From: an uncultured Eisenbergiella sp.
GTDB taxonomy: Bacteria; Bacillota; Clostridia; Lachnospirales; Lachnospiraceae
Length of the DNA: 64,000 bases
NCBI GenBank assembly: GCA_910585455.1
Contig: CAJUEL010000025.1
Span: forward strand, 3,866 to 67,865
Direction of reading: 5' to 3'
The notes below the pieces were generated by a model. It was given only the letters and a program-made list of their open reading frames with translations. It ran no database searches and was not told where the DNA came from. Below are positions 15,940-24,577 of the stretch, one piece after another (the stretch's first letter is position 1; the number at the start of each line of letters is the position of its first letter). Made by a program: the position numbers and the translations under genes.

Positions 15940-17715
15940 ATGTTGATGGTGTTACTGGTTTGGGGCTATATGGCGGCGACCGCCTTTGTGACAGGCTTTG
16001 CCGTGCTATTGCCCTTTCAGAAAAAGGGCGGGTATCAGGTCCGGTATGGAACCTCATATTTGATGGCAGGTCTTTTGGTGCAGAATGTATATGCCCAGTA
16101 TTTCAGCCTGTTTGCAGGTGTCGGGCTGACCGCAAACCTCGTGATGACGGCGGCAGTTTGCGTTGCCGCTTTTTTTTGCCGGCGCGGGCTACTCCTTTTT
16201 ATGCGGGAACAAAAGAAAAGAACCGGGCGCATGCAATGGCTCCTTTGCGGGGGCCTGGTGCTCCTGTTCGCCTATGCTTCCTCCCGGGGTTATATGCATT
16301 ACGACACTGGGCTCTATCACGCCCAGAGCATCCGGTGGATTGCCGAATACGGCGTGGCGCCGGGGCTTGCCAACCTGCACAGCCGGTTTGGCTACAACAG
16401 TGCGGCATTCGCCCTCTGTGCCCTGTTTGGAGGCGCCGGGCTGACAAAATATCCCATGCATTGCGTACAGGGCTTTTTTGCGCTGCTGTGCGCCGTAAAA
16501 TGCACGGCGCTATTGGAGCTGCCCAAAAGGAAACGGGTGTGTTTGACCGATTTTTTGCGGACAGGCTGTATTTTTTATCTGGTGGCGGTGTTCCGGGAGC
16601 TGGTTGCGCCCGCCTCCGATTATTTTGCAATGCTGCTTTTGTTTTTCGTGCTGCTGTGCTGGACAGAGCTTTTGGAGCGGCAGGAGCGGGAGATTGTGCC
16701 CTATGCTCTGCTGTGTCTGTGCCTGGTGTATGGGGCGACGGTCAAGCTGTCTACGGCGGTGATTCTGGTGCTGGTGCTGCAGCCTGCGATCAGTCTGATC
16801 AGGCAGAAGAAATGGGGGCAGATTGCCGGATATATTCTTTTGGGAGTGGTGATCGCATTCCCCTATCTGGCGCGGAATGTGCTGATATCCGGCTGGCTGT
16901 TTTATCCCTTCACCTTCTTTGATTTTTTCCCGGTGGACTGGAAGCTGTCGAAGGGCTACGCGGACAGCGATGCGGCGGAAATTCAGGTTTATGCGAAGGA
17001 GATTTTTGACGTATATCAGAAAAACCAGCCCTTTGGACAGTGGTTCCCGCACTGGCTTTCCGCACAAAACGGGCTGGATAAGCTCCTGGTGGCAGCCGGC
17101 TGGCTTTCACTGCCAGTTGCGGCAATATCCATGGCGGTTGCGGCCGGAAAGGCGGCAGTCAGGCAGAAGGCCGCCTCTGCCGGCCGGATGGCGGGAATAC
17201 GGACAGGAGCATTTCTTTTGCTGGAATTTACGGCGGTGCTGGGATTTTTATTCTGGCAGTTTGGCGCGCCGCTGGTGCGCTACGGATATTTTTATGTGCT
17301 GTTCTTACCGCTCACCGTTTTCGGCGCTTTGTATACGGAATATGCCGGACGGCTCCGTTTTTCCTTTCCTGGGCGGGAAAGAAAATATTCGCGCTTTTTG
17401 GGCGCTAAAACGGCGGCGGACGGCGCCGGAAATGGTGGATTTTACCTGTTTGTGCTGATATTGGTAGCTTTTTTGCTCTATCGGGGGTATAATCTATGTA
17501 ATATGATTCTGGAGCTGTGTGACCAGCCTTATTATATCTATCAGCAGGACTATGGCACATACCCGGCCGTGACCTATGAGGTGGACGGCGTTACGATTTA
17601 TGTTCCCACGGACCGGGGGCAGATCGGCTATGACAAATTTCCGTCCTCACCGATCGTACAGGAAATCGAGCTGCGGGGAGAAGGGCTGGAATCCGGTTTT
17701 CGAAAAAAAGAATGA
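15940..17715 (+). CDS. Large multi-pass membrane protein of the polysaccharide cluster
   Basis: A 591-residue protein with about twelve hydrophobic segments and a soluble C-terminal tail of about 70 residues. A loop motif HYDTGLYHAQSIRWI, with HSRFGYNSAAFAL shortly after, resembles acidic first-loop motifs of GT-C-type or polymerase-type membrane proteins. The start at 15940 is preferred (GGAAG 8 nt upstream); the frame is open to 15778 through the tandem repeat but with no good ribosome site. The start of manC follows after 16 bp, so the two are probably co-transcribed. It may be a glycosyltransferase or Wzy-like polymerase; I cannot name the family with confidence. Confidence 0.55.
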   Translation: MLMVLLVWGYMAATAFVTGFAVLLPFQKKGGYQVRYGTSYLMAGLLVQNVYAQYFSLFAGVGLTANLVMTAAVCVAAFFCRRGLLLFMREQKKRTGRMQWLLCGGLVLLFAYASSRGYMHYDTGLYHAQSIRWIAEYGVAPGLANLHSRFGYNSAAFALCALFGGAGLTKYPMHCVQGFFALLCAVKCTALLELPKRKRVCLTDFLRTGCIFYLVAVFRELVAPASDYFAMLLLFFVLLCWTELLERQEREIVPYALLCLCLVYGATVKLSTAVILVLVLQPAISLIRQKKWGQIAGYILLGVVIAFPYLARNVLISGWLFYPFTFFDFFPVDWKLSKGYADSDAAEIQVYAKEIFDVYQKNQPFGQWFPHWLSAQNGLDKLLVAAGWLSLPVAAISMAVAAGKAAVRQKAASAGRMAGIRTGAFLLLEFTAVLGFLFWQFGAPLVRYGYFYVLFLPLTVFGALYTEYAGRLRFSFPGRERKYSRFLGAKTAADGAGNGGFYLFVLILVAFLLYRGYNLCNMILELCDQPYYIYQQDYGTYPAVTYEVDGVTIYVPTDRGQIGYDKFPSSPIVQEIELRGEGLESGFRKKE

Positions 17716-17731
17716 AAGGAAATTGACAGCT

Positions 17732-18799
17732 ATGAAAACATATGGCGTCATCATGGCGGGCGGCGGCGGCACCCGGTTCTGGCCGCTGAGCACAAAGGCA
17801 GAGCCGAAGCAGTTTTTGAATCTTTCCGGCAGGGATATTCTGGTGAATGAAACCATTGACCGCCAAAGCGCGTTGATCGATAAGAATGATATTTTCATCG
17901 TGACAAACCAAAGCCAGGCGGAAAAGATGCTTTCCTGTACCGGTGGGCGCATTTTAAAGGATCATGTGCTGGCAGAGCCTGCCGCCCGCAATACGGCGGC
18001 GTGCATCGGCTATGCGGCGATGGAGATCATAAAAAAATACGGGGACGGTGTGATGTGCATTTTTGCGGCGGATCATCATATCCGGGATGAACGGGAATAT
18101 ACCCGGGTGATGGGGGAGGCGGTGCGCGCCGTCGAGGAAACGGACGCGCTTGTGACAATCGGCATTCGTCCCACCTTTCCTTCCACGGGCTATGGATATA
18201 TCAGAAACAGCCCGCTAGCGGACAAGCCCTACCGCAGGGTGGAGGAATTTGTGGAAAAGCCGGATCAGGAGACGGCGCAGTCCTATCTGGATGAGGGCTG
18301 CTATGCCTGGAACAGCGGGATGTTCGTCTGGAAGGCGTCCACGATCCTCACATATTTTGCGGAGCTTCTGCCGGACATTTATGCCTGTCTTACGAAGATA
18401 GGAGAAGCGATGGGAACGCCTAAGGAGCGGGAGGTGATACAGCGCATCTATCCCACAATTCCGAAGATTTCCGTGGATTACGGCATCATGGAGCGGGCAA
18501 AGGGCGTCCTCATGCTGGAGGGGGATTTCGGCTGGAGCGATGTGGGAAGCTGGGATACGCTGGATGCGGTGCGGCAAAAGGATGAAAAAGGCAATATTGT
18601 GTCGGGTCAGGCGCAGCTTTTAGATACCCAAAACTGTGTGATTTACGGAAAGCATAAGCTGATCGCCACGATCGGGGTGAAGGACCTGGTCGTGGTGGAG
18701 GGGGAGAACGCGGTGCTGGTCTGCCCCGTGCGGGAGGCGCAGCGGGTGAAGGAAATTGTTGAACGCCTCGCAGAAAGCGGCGGGGAACGTTTCCTGTAA
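17732..18799 (+). CDS. manC: Mannose-1-phosphate guanylyltransferase
   Basis: Cytoplasmic nucleotidyltransferase making GDP-mannose from GTP and mannose-1-phosphate, the donor for mannose or fucose-type residues in the surface glycan. The nucleotide-binding signature GGGGTRFWPLS is at 10-20, with EPKQF at 24-28, and the sugar-binding FVEKPD lies mid-protein. At 355 residues it is the short, monofunctional form: the C-terminal isomerase (cupin) domain of bifunctional enzymes is absent. ATG at 17732 gives the standard N-terminus, 16 bp after the upstream membrane gene. The 234-bp gap after it holds a GCGCTTTT...AAAAAGCGC hairpin near 18809-18831 and a second hairpin at 18977-19007, with possible promoter sequence (TATAAA near 18877) between. 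Confidence 0.93.
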   Translation: MKTYGVIMAGGGGTRFWPLSTKAEPKQFLNLSGRDILVNETIDRQSALIDKNDIFIVTNQSQAEKMLSCTGGRILKDHVLAEPAARNTAACIGYAAMEIIKKYGDGVMCIFAADHHIRDEREYTRVMGEAVRAVEETDALVTIGIRPTFPSTGYGYIRNSPLADKPYRRVEEFVEKPDQETAQSYLDEGCYAWNSGMFVWKASTILTYFAELLPDIYACLTKIGEAMGTPKEREVIQRIYPTIPKISVDYGIMERAKGVLMLEGDFGWSDVGSWDTLDAVRQKDEKGNIVSGQAQLLDTQNCVIYGKHKLIATIGVKDLVVVEGENAVLVCPVREAQRVKEIVERLAESGGERFL

Positions 18800-19033
18800 A
18801 GGAATGCGCTTTTGACGCGAAAAAGCGCGAAATTTCTCGATGGCTTTTCGTTTCCCTGGAAATGTTTGGATGTTACACTATAAATATATCGTCGATGCAT
18901 GCAGAAAAATGAAAATGACGGCTGCGATCTGAGCGGACCGTGAATGGGTTTTTGCAGAAAACGGACGGAGAGTGACAGATAGGAAACGATTCATGGCGTT
19001 TCTTATCACATCAAAACATAAGGGAGGAACATC

Positions 19034-19402
19034 ATGGTTGCAGAAAAGAAAAGTACGGTGGAAATGGAGCGTTATGTGTCACAGCTCATGCTGGAGCTGG
19101 GAATTCCGGCGCATTTGAGGGGATATTATTATCTGCGGGAAGCGGTGCTTTTATCCGCGGCGGATATGGAGCTGGTGGGCAGCGTGACCAAGCTTTTATA
19201 TCCGGTCATCGCAAGGGCATATAAAACGACGCTGCAGCGGGTGGAGCGGGCAATCCGCAACGCCATCGAGGTTTCCTGGGAGAGAGGCAATCCGGATGTG
19301 TTTGAGGAGCTGTTCGGATTCAGCCGCCTGACCGGGTCTGCGAGACCTACAAACAGTGAATACATTGCCAGAATTGCGGATAAAGTAAGAATGGACGCAT
19401 GA
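19034..19402 (+). CDS. Free-standing Spo0A C-terminal DNA-binding domain protein
   Basis: A 122-residue protein that is almost entirely the Spo0A effector domain. Family landmarks are LGIPAHLRGYYYLREAV near the start, YPVIARAYKTTLQRVERAIRNAIE (the recognition helix region), and PTNSEYIARIADK at the end. The response-regulator receiver domain of Spo0A is absent and the frame begins with its own AGGGAGG ribosome site, so this is not a truncated remnant by accident of annotation. It lies inside the polysaccharide cluster, 29 bp before a glycosyltransferase gene. It is probably a transcription factor recognising 0A-like boxes without phosphorelay control. What it regulates is not shown by the sequence. 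Confidence 0.88.
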   Translation: MVAEKKSTVEMERYVSQLMLELGIPAHLRGYYYLREAVLLSAADMELVGSVTKLLYPVIARAYKTTLQRVERAIRNAIEVSWERGNPDVFEELFGFSRLTGSARPTNSEYIARIADKVRMDA

Positions 19403-19430
19403 GAGGCACGATGTACAGATAGGAGCGGAC

Positions 19431-20357
19431 ATGTTATTGAGCGTAGTGGTACCCTGCTATAACGAGGAGGAGAATGTACCTGCCTTTTATGAGGAATTTT
19501 TAAAAAATACCCCTTTTTTTGAAAGCGAGGGTCTGGAGTTTGAAATCATCTATGTGGACGACGGCTCGAAGGACGCCACGGCAGGGCAGGTGCGCAGGCT
19601 GCATGAAAGGGATTCCCGTGTGCATTTGATTTCCTTTTCCAGAAATTTCGGGAAGGAGGCGGGCATTTATGCCGGATTTCAGAAGGCGAAGGGGGATTAT
19701 GTGGTGATGATGGATGCGGACCTGCAGGATCCGCCATCCCTTCTGCCGGAAATGTTTTCCTGGCTGAAAAAGGGGTATGATTCCGTGGCGACCAGGCGTG
19801 TGACCCGCAAGGGGGAACCGCCAATCCGTTCCTTTTTTGCCAGAATGTTTTATAAGCTGATGAATCGGATTTCCAAAACGGAGATCGTGGACGGCGCGCG
19901 GGATTACCGGCTGATGACCAGACAGGTGGTGGACGGAATTTTAGCGATGTGTGAATATAACCGGTTTACAAAGGGAATCTTCGGCTGGGTCGGCTATGAG
20001 ACGAAATGGCTGGAATATGAAAATGTGGAGCGGGCGCACGGAAAGACGAAGTTCAATTTCTGGAAGCTGTTTTTATATTCCCTGGATGGAATCACCGCCT
20101 TTTCCACCGTGCCGTTGGCGATTTCCTCCGTCATGGGAGTGCTGTTTTGCCTGTGCGCCTTTATTGCGATCATCGTTTTGATCATCAAAAACCTGATCTA
20201 TCATGATCCGGTGGCGGGCTGGCCGTCGCTGGTGTGTATTGTTTTGCTGGTCAGCGGCGTGCAGCTTTTCTGTGTCGGGATATTGGGGCAGTATCTGGCC
20301 AAAACCTATCTGGAAGTGAAGCATCGTCCGATATATCTGGTGAAGGAAGAGCTGTGA
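19431..20357 (+). CDS. Family 2 glycosyltransferase, polyprenyl-phosphate glycosyltransferase type (GtrB/DPM1-like)
   Basis: A 308-residue enzyme with an N-terminal GT-A domain and two C-terminal membrane segments (about 233-300). Motifs: VVVPCYNEEENV at 5-16, VDDGSKD at 42-48, the metal-binding DAD at 95-97 followed by LQDPP, and RDYRLMTR. This layout belongs to enzymes that move a hexose from a nucleotide sugar to undecaprenyl phosphate, giving a donor for GT-C enzymes on the outer side. The GT39-like and DUF6020-like membrane proteins nearby are candidate users of that donor. It is 28 bp downstream of the Spo0A-like gene. Confidence 0.88.
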   Translation: MLLSVVVPCYNEEENVPAFYEEFLKNTPFFESEGLEFEIIYVDDGSKDATAGQVRRLHERDSRVHLISFSRNFGKEAGIYAGFQKAKGDYVVMMDADLQDPPSLLPEMFSWLKKGYDSVATRRVTRKGEPPIRSFFARMFYKLMNRISKTEIVDGARDYRLMTRQVVDGILAMCEYNRFTKGIFGWVGYETKWLEYENVERAHGKTKFNFWKLFLYSLDGITAFSTVPLAISSVMGVLFCLCAFIAIIVLIIKNLIYHDPVAGWPSLVCIVLLVSGVQLFCVGILGQYLAKTYLEVKHRPIYLVKEEL

Positions 20358-20358
20358 G

Positions 20359-21237
20359 ATGGAGAGAAATAACCAAAGAAGCGAAAGCAAAGCCCTTCGG
20401 GCGGAGAAAAGCATACAGGACGCCGGCGGTGGAGAGAAAGCGGCTGTCGGAAAGCGGGAGAGGGACTCCGAAAGAAAGCCCGGCAAAAAGACCGTCAGCA
20501 TCATCGTGCCGGTCTATAACGCGGCGGCGTATCTTTTAGAGACGGCGGCCATGGTACAGCGGCAGACCTTCCCTGACTGGGAGCTGATTTTTGTGGATGA
20601 CCATTCTACGGATGAAAGCCCGGCTATTCTGCGGCAGCTTGCCGAAAAGGAGGACAGAATCGTCCTGCTTGAGCAGGAGGAGGGGCGTAAGGGAGCGGCA
20701 TGCGCCCGCAATCTGGGCATACGGCATGCGTCCGGCGGCTATCTCGCCTTTCTGGATGCGGACGATGTGTGGCGGGAGGATAAGCTGGAAAAGGAGCTGG
20801 ATTTTCTGAAAAAAAAGGATGCGGCCTTTGTCTTTACCGCTTATGAGTTTGGGGATGAGAATGCGCAGGGCACGGGAAAGGTGGTACACGTGCCGGAGCG
20901 TCTTCTCTATCGGGAGGCGCTGTCGAGAACCGTCATTTTCACGAGCACGGTGCTTTTTGACCTCTCTAAGATAGAAAAAGAGCTGTTGTATATGCCGGAC
21001 GTAAAAAGCGAGGATACGGCCGCCTGGTGGCGGATTTTGCGGACGGGCTATACGGCATTTGGACTGGATGAAAATCTGGTCATATACAGGCGTCCGAAAA
21101 AGTCCCTGTCCTCCAACAAGGCGGAGGCGGTTTTGCGCATCTGGAATTTATACCGGAAGCAGGAGGGACTTTCTGTGCCAAAGAGTGCCTGGTATTTCTG
21201 TTTCTGGGCGCTGCGGGCAACGCTGCGCAGATTATGA
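20359..21237 (+). CDS. Family 2 glycosyltransferase
   Basis: A 292-residue cytoplasmic GT-A enzyme. A charged, Lys/Arg/Glu-rich N-terminal extension of about 44 residues precedes the domain, which starts VSIIVPVYNAA at 46-56. FVDDHSTDES at 78-87 and the metal-binding FLDADD at 131-136 are typical. There are no membrane segments. The start is 1 bp after the previous stop, with AGGAAGAGC upstream, so translation is likely coupled. It probably adds one sugar of the repeating unit; donor and acceptor are unknown. Confidence 0.85.
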   Translation: MERNNQRSESKALRAEKSIQDAGGGEKAAVGKRERDSERKPGKKTVSIIVPVYNAAAYLLETAAMVQRQTFPDWELIFVDDHSTDESPAILRQLAEKEDRIVLLEQEEGRKGAACARNLGIRHASGGYLAFLDADDVWREDKLEKELDFLKKKDAAFVFTAYEFGDENAQGTGKVVHVPERLLYREALSRTVIFTSTVLFDLSKIEKELLYMPDVKSEDTAAWWRILRTGYTAFGLDENLVIYRRPKKSLSSNKAEAVLRIWNLYRKQEGLSVPKSAWYFCFWALRATLRRL

Positions 21238-21319
21238 TAGATAATTGCAGCCAGGAGAGGACAGGCTGTTACGATACATATCAGAAAAAGCTGTCACAGA
21301 CGGCGGATGGAGAAGAAAC

Positions 21320-22714
21320 ATGAGACGAAATGAATCGGCAAAAAGGCTGTTTATTCTCGCTCTTTCACTGGCGGGATTGTGTATTCTGACTTCTTTTTAT
21401 GCGTATGGATGGTTTCATTATTATTATCAGCATATTGCGAATAAGACCATGAACCGCTTCGAGCTGCGGGGACATCAGCTGATTATCGGGCTGTATTTTG
21501 TCCTGCTGTTTTTCTTTTCCCAGACCTACGGCGCGTTGAAAATCGGCTATTTAAAGCCGCTGGATCTGTTTTTGTCCCAGCTGTTCTCTCTTCTGTGCGT
21601 GAATGTCATTTCTTATGCCCAGCTTTCCCTGATGTACGGCTGGTTCATGCTGGGCGGGCATCATATGATTTCCATGACCTTCTGGCAGGTTCTGGTTTCC
21701 GCGGGCTGGATCTGGCTGTGCAACATGATCTATCGAAGGATTTTTCCGCCAAGGCAGCTTCTTTTGGTGCATGGTGAGCGCCCGGTGGAGGATATTTTAA
21801 ACAAGCTGGCGAGCCGGAAGGACAAATATTATGTGGCGCGCTGCATGAACATCGCGGAGGGCTATGAGGCGGTGGAAAGGGTGGTGGCGGATTATGACGC
21901 CATCGTGCTCTGGGACATCCACACGATGGACCGCAATGTGCTTCTCAAGTACTGCTACAGCCGTTCCATCCGCGTCTATATGATGCCCAAAATTCCGGAT
22001 GTCATCGTGAAGGGCAGCACCCAGCTGCATCTGTTTGACACTCCGATCCTTTTGACCCGGGAATATGCCCTGAGCGTGGAGCAGCGTCTGGTCAAACGGC
22101 TGATCGACATCGTCTGCGCGCTCTTTTTGCTGGTATTGGCATCGCCCTTTATGCTGATCACCGCGCTGATCATCAAGCTCTATGACGGCGGTCCGGTGCT
22201 CTATCAGCAGGTGCGCTGCACCAGGAATGCGCAGGAATTTAAAATCCTGAAATTCCGCAGCATGCGGGTGGATGCGGAAAAGGATGGAGTGGCACGGCTT
22301 GCGGCCAAAAATGATTCCCGCATCACGCCGATCGGAAAATTCATCCGAAAGGTCCGTATTGACGAGCTTCCCCAGCTTTTCAATATTTTAAAGGGAGAAA
22401 TGTCCTTCATCGGTCCGCGTCCGGAACGCCCTCAGATCATCACACAATATATGGAGGAAATGCCGGAATTCGCCTTCCGCATGAGAGTGAAGGCGGGGCT
22501 TGCGGGCTATGCGCAGGTTTATGGCAAATACAATACGACGCCCTATGATAAGCTGAAGCTGGATCTGTTTTATATCGAAAATTATTCCGTCTGGCTGGAT
22601 TTGAAGCTGATGCTTCTGACACTGAAAATTCTGTTCACGCCCGACAGCACGGAAGGGGTGGACGCTGCGCAGGTGACGGCGATGAAGCAGGAGCTGCACG
22701 AAAAGGAGAAATAG
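21320..22714 (+). CDS. Initiating polyprenyl-phosphate sugar-phosphate transferase (WcaJ/EpsL type)
   Basis: A 464-residue membrane enzyme that starts glycan assembly by moving a sugar-1-phosphate onto undecaprenyl phosphate. It has four hydrophobic segments in the first 140 residues, a middle nucleotide-binding-like domain (about 145-245), a membrane segment near 264-287, and a C-terminal catalytic domain. The catalytic part shows KFRSM at 311-315, DELPQLFNILKGEMS at 348-362 and GPRPER at 365-370. The start at 21320 has GGAGAAG upstream; the longer frame from 21245 lacks a ribosome site. As the committing step, it marks the cluster as a Wzy-type polysaccharide pathway. Confidence 0.93.
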   Translation: MRRNESAKRLFILALSLAGLCILTSFYAYGWFHYYYQHIANKTMNRFELRGHQLIIGLYFVLLFFFSQTYGALKIGYLKPLDLFLSQLFSLLCVNVISYAQLSLMYGWFMLGGHHMISMTFWQVLVSAGWIWLCNMIYRRIFPPRQLLLVHGERPVEDILNKLASRKDKYYVARCMNIAEGYEAVERVVADYDAIVLWDIHTMDRNVLLKYCYSRSIRVYMMPKIPDVIVKGSTQLHLFDTPILLTREYALSVEQRLVKRLIDIVCALFLLVLASPFMLITALIIKLYDGGPVLYQQVRCTRNAQEFKILKFRSMRVDAEKDGVARLAAKNDSRITPIGKFIRKVRIDELPQLFNILKGEMSFIGPRPERPQIITQYMEEMPEFAFRMRVKAGLAGYAQVYGKYNTTPYDKLKLDLFYIENYSVWLDLKLMLLTLKILFTPDSTEGVDAAQVTAMKQELHEKEK

Positions 22715-22720
22715 ACGGAT

Positions 22721-23707
22721 ATGGATAAAGGAGAATTTTTGCAGGAGGGCATTGACGAAAAACGGTTTGTCCTCTGCATGCGTCATACCATATGGATCGC
22801 TTTTGCGGCGGGGCTTGCGGGCGCATTGCTCGCCGGAGGGATGTATCTGCTTGTCCGCCGGCTCACCATGGGGGAACCGCAGTATCGGGCGGAGGTGTTG
22901 TATGCCATCCGGTATGACATTCAGGAGGAGGACGAGGTTTTAAAGGAATTCATCAATGAGTATAACGCCTATACCTGGGGCGATATGATGCGGTCGGACA
23001 GGGTGATGCTTGCGGTGACGGAGGCGCTGCCGGATGTGGAGCGCTGCGAGATTGAAGCTTCCATCAGCACCGGGATTGCGGCGGATCCGGAATTTCTGAC
23101 CGCTTATTTTACGACAGCGGATGAAACGCTTTCCAATCGGATTGCAACAGCCTGCAGCGCAGCGATGGAGGCCTTCGGCACAACCATGCAGGGCAGGGGG
23201 CTTACCGCCATCGAGGTGTGGAAAACCGTCCCTGCGGTAAAGGTGGCTGTGGAAAACCGGACACTGTATGCGATGGAGCTGGGGGCAATCATCGGGCTGA
23301 TTGTGGGCATTCTGGCGCTGGCGGCGCGGTATGTGCTGGACGATTCGGTCATGCTGGAGAGCGATTTTGAGCGGCGCTATCCTTATCCCGTGCTCGGTTA
23401 CCGGACGAAAAAGCCGGATGCCGCCATAGAGGCTTCTCTTTGTGCCAATCTGGAGCGACAGGCGCAAAAGGGCGCGTTCCGGGAGATCGGACTGTCCGAC
23501 GCATACGGACCCGGGACCGATTATGACGCGCTGCGGGAGACTCCTGTGGTTTTGCTGGTGGAGTGGGGCACGCCCTGCCTGCGGATGCTGGGGCATGTGA
23601 TCCATACGCTTATCCTGCAGGACGTGAGGCTTTTGGGGATTGTCATTACGGAAGCGGACGGGAAGTTTTTACGGATGTATTATGGAAAAGGGTGGAAAGC
23701 GGAATGA
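22721..23707 (+). CDS. Wzz/CapA-like chain-length protein with a C-terminal remnant of a tyrosine kinase domain
   Basis: A 328-residue protein with two membrane segments (about 25-47 and 182-204) enclosing an outer domain of about 135 residues, the layout of polysaccharide co-polymerases (CapA/YveK type). After the second segment a cytoplasmic tail of about 120 residues ends in PVVLLVEWGTPCLRMLGHVI, then LLGIVITEADG and MYYGKG. This resembles the last strands and helix of BY-type tyrosine kinases (CapB), where such a segment precedes the tyrosine tail. The ATP-binding motifs are absent. The likely job is control of polymer length and export. It lies 6 bp after the sugar-phosphate transferase and overlaps the next gene by ATGA. 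Confidence 0.72.
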   Translation: MDKGEFLQEGIDEKRFVLCMRHTIWIAFAAGLAGALLAGGMYLLVRRLTMGEPQYRAEVLYAIRYDIQEEDEVLKEFINEYNAYTWGDMMRSDRVMLAVTEALPDVERCEIEASISTGIAADPEFLTAYFTTADETLSNRIATACSAAMEAFGTTMQGRGLTAIEVWKTVPAVKVAVENRTLYAMELGAIIGLIVGILALAARYVLDDSVMLESDFERRYPYPVLGYRTKKPDAAIEASLCANLERQAQKGAFREIGLSDAYGPGTDYDALRETPVVLLVEWGTPCLRMLGHVIHTLILQDVRLLGIVITEADGKFLRMYYGKGWKAE

Positions 23708-24492
23708 AGCTTCAATTTCTGGTTTCGGCGGTGGATAAGGAGATGCGCGCGCTGGCGGAAAAGATGAATCTGCAGGCGGAAAGCATCATCATCAATCAGT
23801 GCGGCGAAAACCGATACGAAGAGTTTGAGTATCGGGGCAGCCGGATGCGCTGCTATCATTTTGCGGAAAAGGGCGTGGGACTGTCCCGCAACAACGCCCT
23901 GCTGCGGGCGGATCAGGAGCTTTGCCTGTTTGCGGACGAGGACATCGTGTATTGTGACGGCGCGGCGAAAGCGGTGCAGGATGCCTTTGCAGAGCATCCG
24001 GAAGCGGATGTGCTTTTGTTTAACGTGGAGGTGCAGCCTGCCCGGCGGACCTATTGGACGCGGGAATATCATCGGGTGCGTTGGTATAACTGCGGGCGCT
24101 ATCCAGCCTACAGCTTCGGGCTGCGTACCCGGCGGATGCATGAGAAAAACCTGTCATATTCTCTGTATTTCGGCGGCGGCGCGAAGTATGCCAACGGAGA
24201 GGACAGCCTGTTTTTGCGGGATTGCCTGCGGGCAGGACTTAAGGTATATGCGGTTCCTGTCAATATCGGGGAGGAGGCGCCAAGACCTTCCACCTGGTTT
24301 TTCGGGTATGACGAAAAATTTTTCCACGACCGGGGCGTGCTCTATCATGTGCTTTACGGAAGGGCCGCTTTGTTGATGGGATACCGGTTCCTTCTGAAAA
24401 ATAAAGGGGAAATGTGCGCCGGAGAGGTTGATTTTGCTCATGCGCTTCGGTTTCTGCGGCAGGGCATCCGGGATGGGAAAAAAGGGCTGTGA
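23704..24492 (+). CDS. Glycosyltransferase, family 2-like
   Basis: A 262-residue soluble protein. The fold is suggested by an N-terminal strand LQFLVSAV, a GVGLSRNNALLRA segment (typical of GT2 proteins before the metal site), and LFADEDIVYCD as the likely DXD-type acidic motif. The canonical VDDGS segment is weak, so it is a divergent member. The start at 23704 overlaps the previous stop (ATGA), which means translational coupling. It probably adds a sugar to the lipid-linked repeat unit. Confidence 0.72.
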   Translation: MKLQFLVSAVDKEMRALAEKMNLQAESIIINQCGENRYEEFEYRGSRMRCYHFAEKGVGLSRNNALLRADQELCLFADEDIVYCDGAAKAVQDAFAEHPEADVLLFNVEVQPARRTYWTREYHRVRWYNCGRYPAYSFGLRTRRMHEKNLSYSLYFGGGAKYANGEDSLFLRDCLRAGLKVYAVPVNIGEEAPRPSTWFFGYDEKFFHDRGVLYHVLYGRAALLMGYRFLLKNKGEMCAGEVDFAHALRFLRQGIRDGKKGL

Positions 24493-24577
24493 GCTGCAGT
24501 CCGCGTCCGGCGGTCGGAAAACGGTGTCTATGAAGCGCTATGGTGCGGACGGTTGGACGGACAGAGAGGATTTGGGA

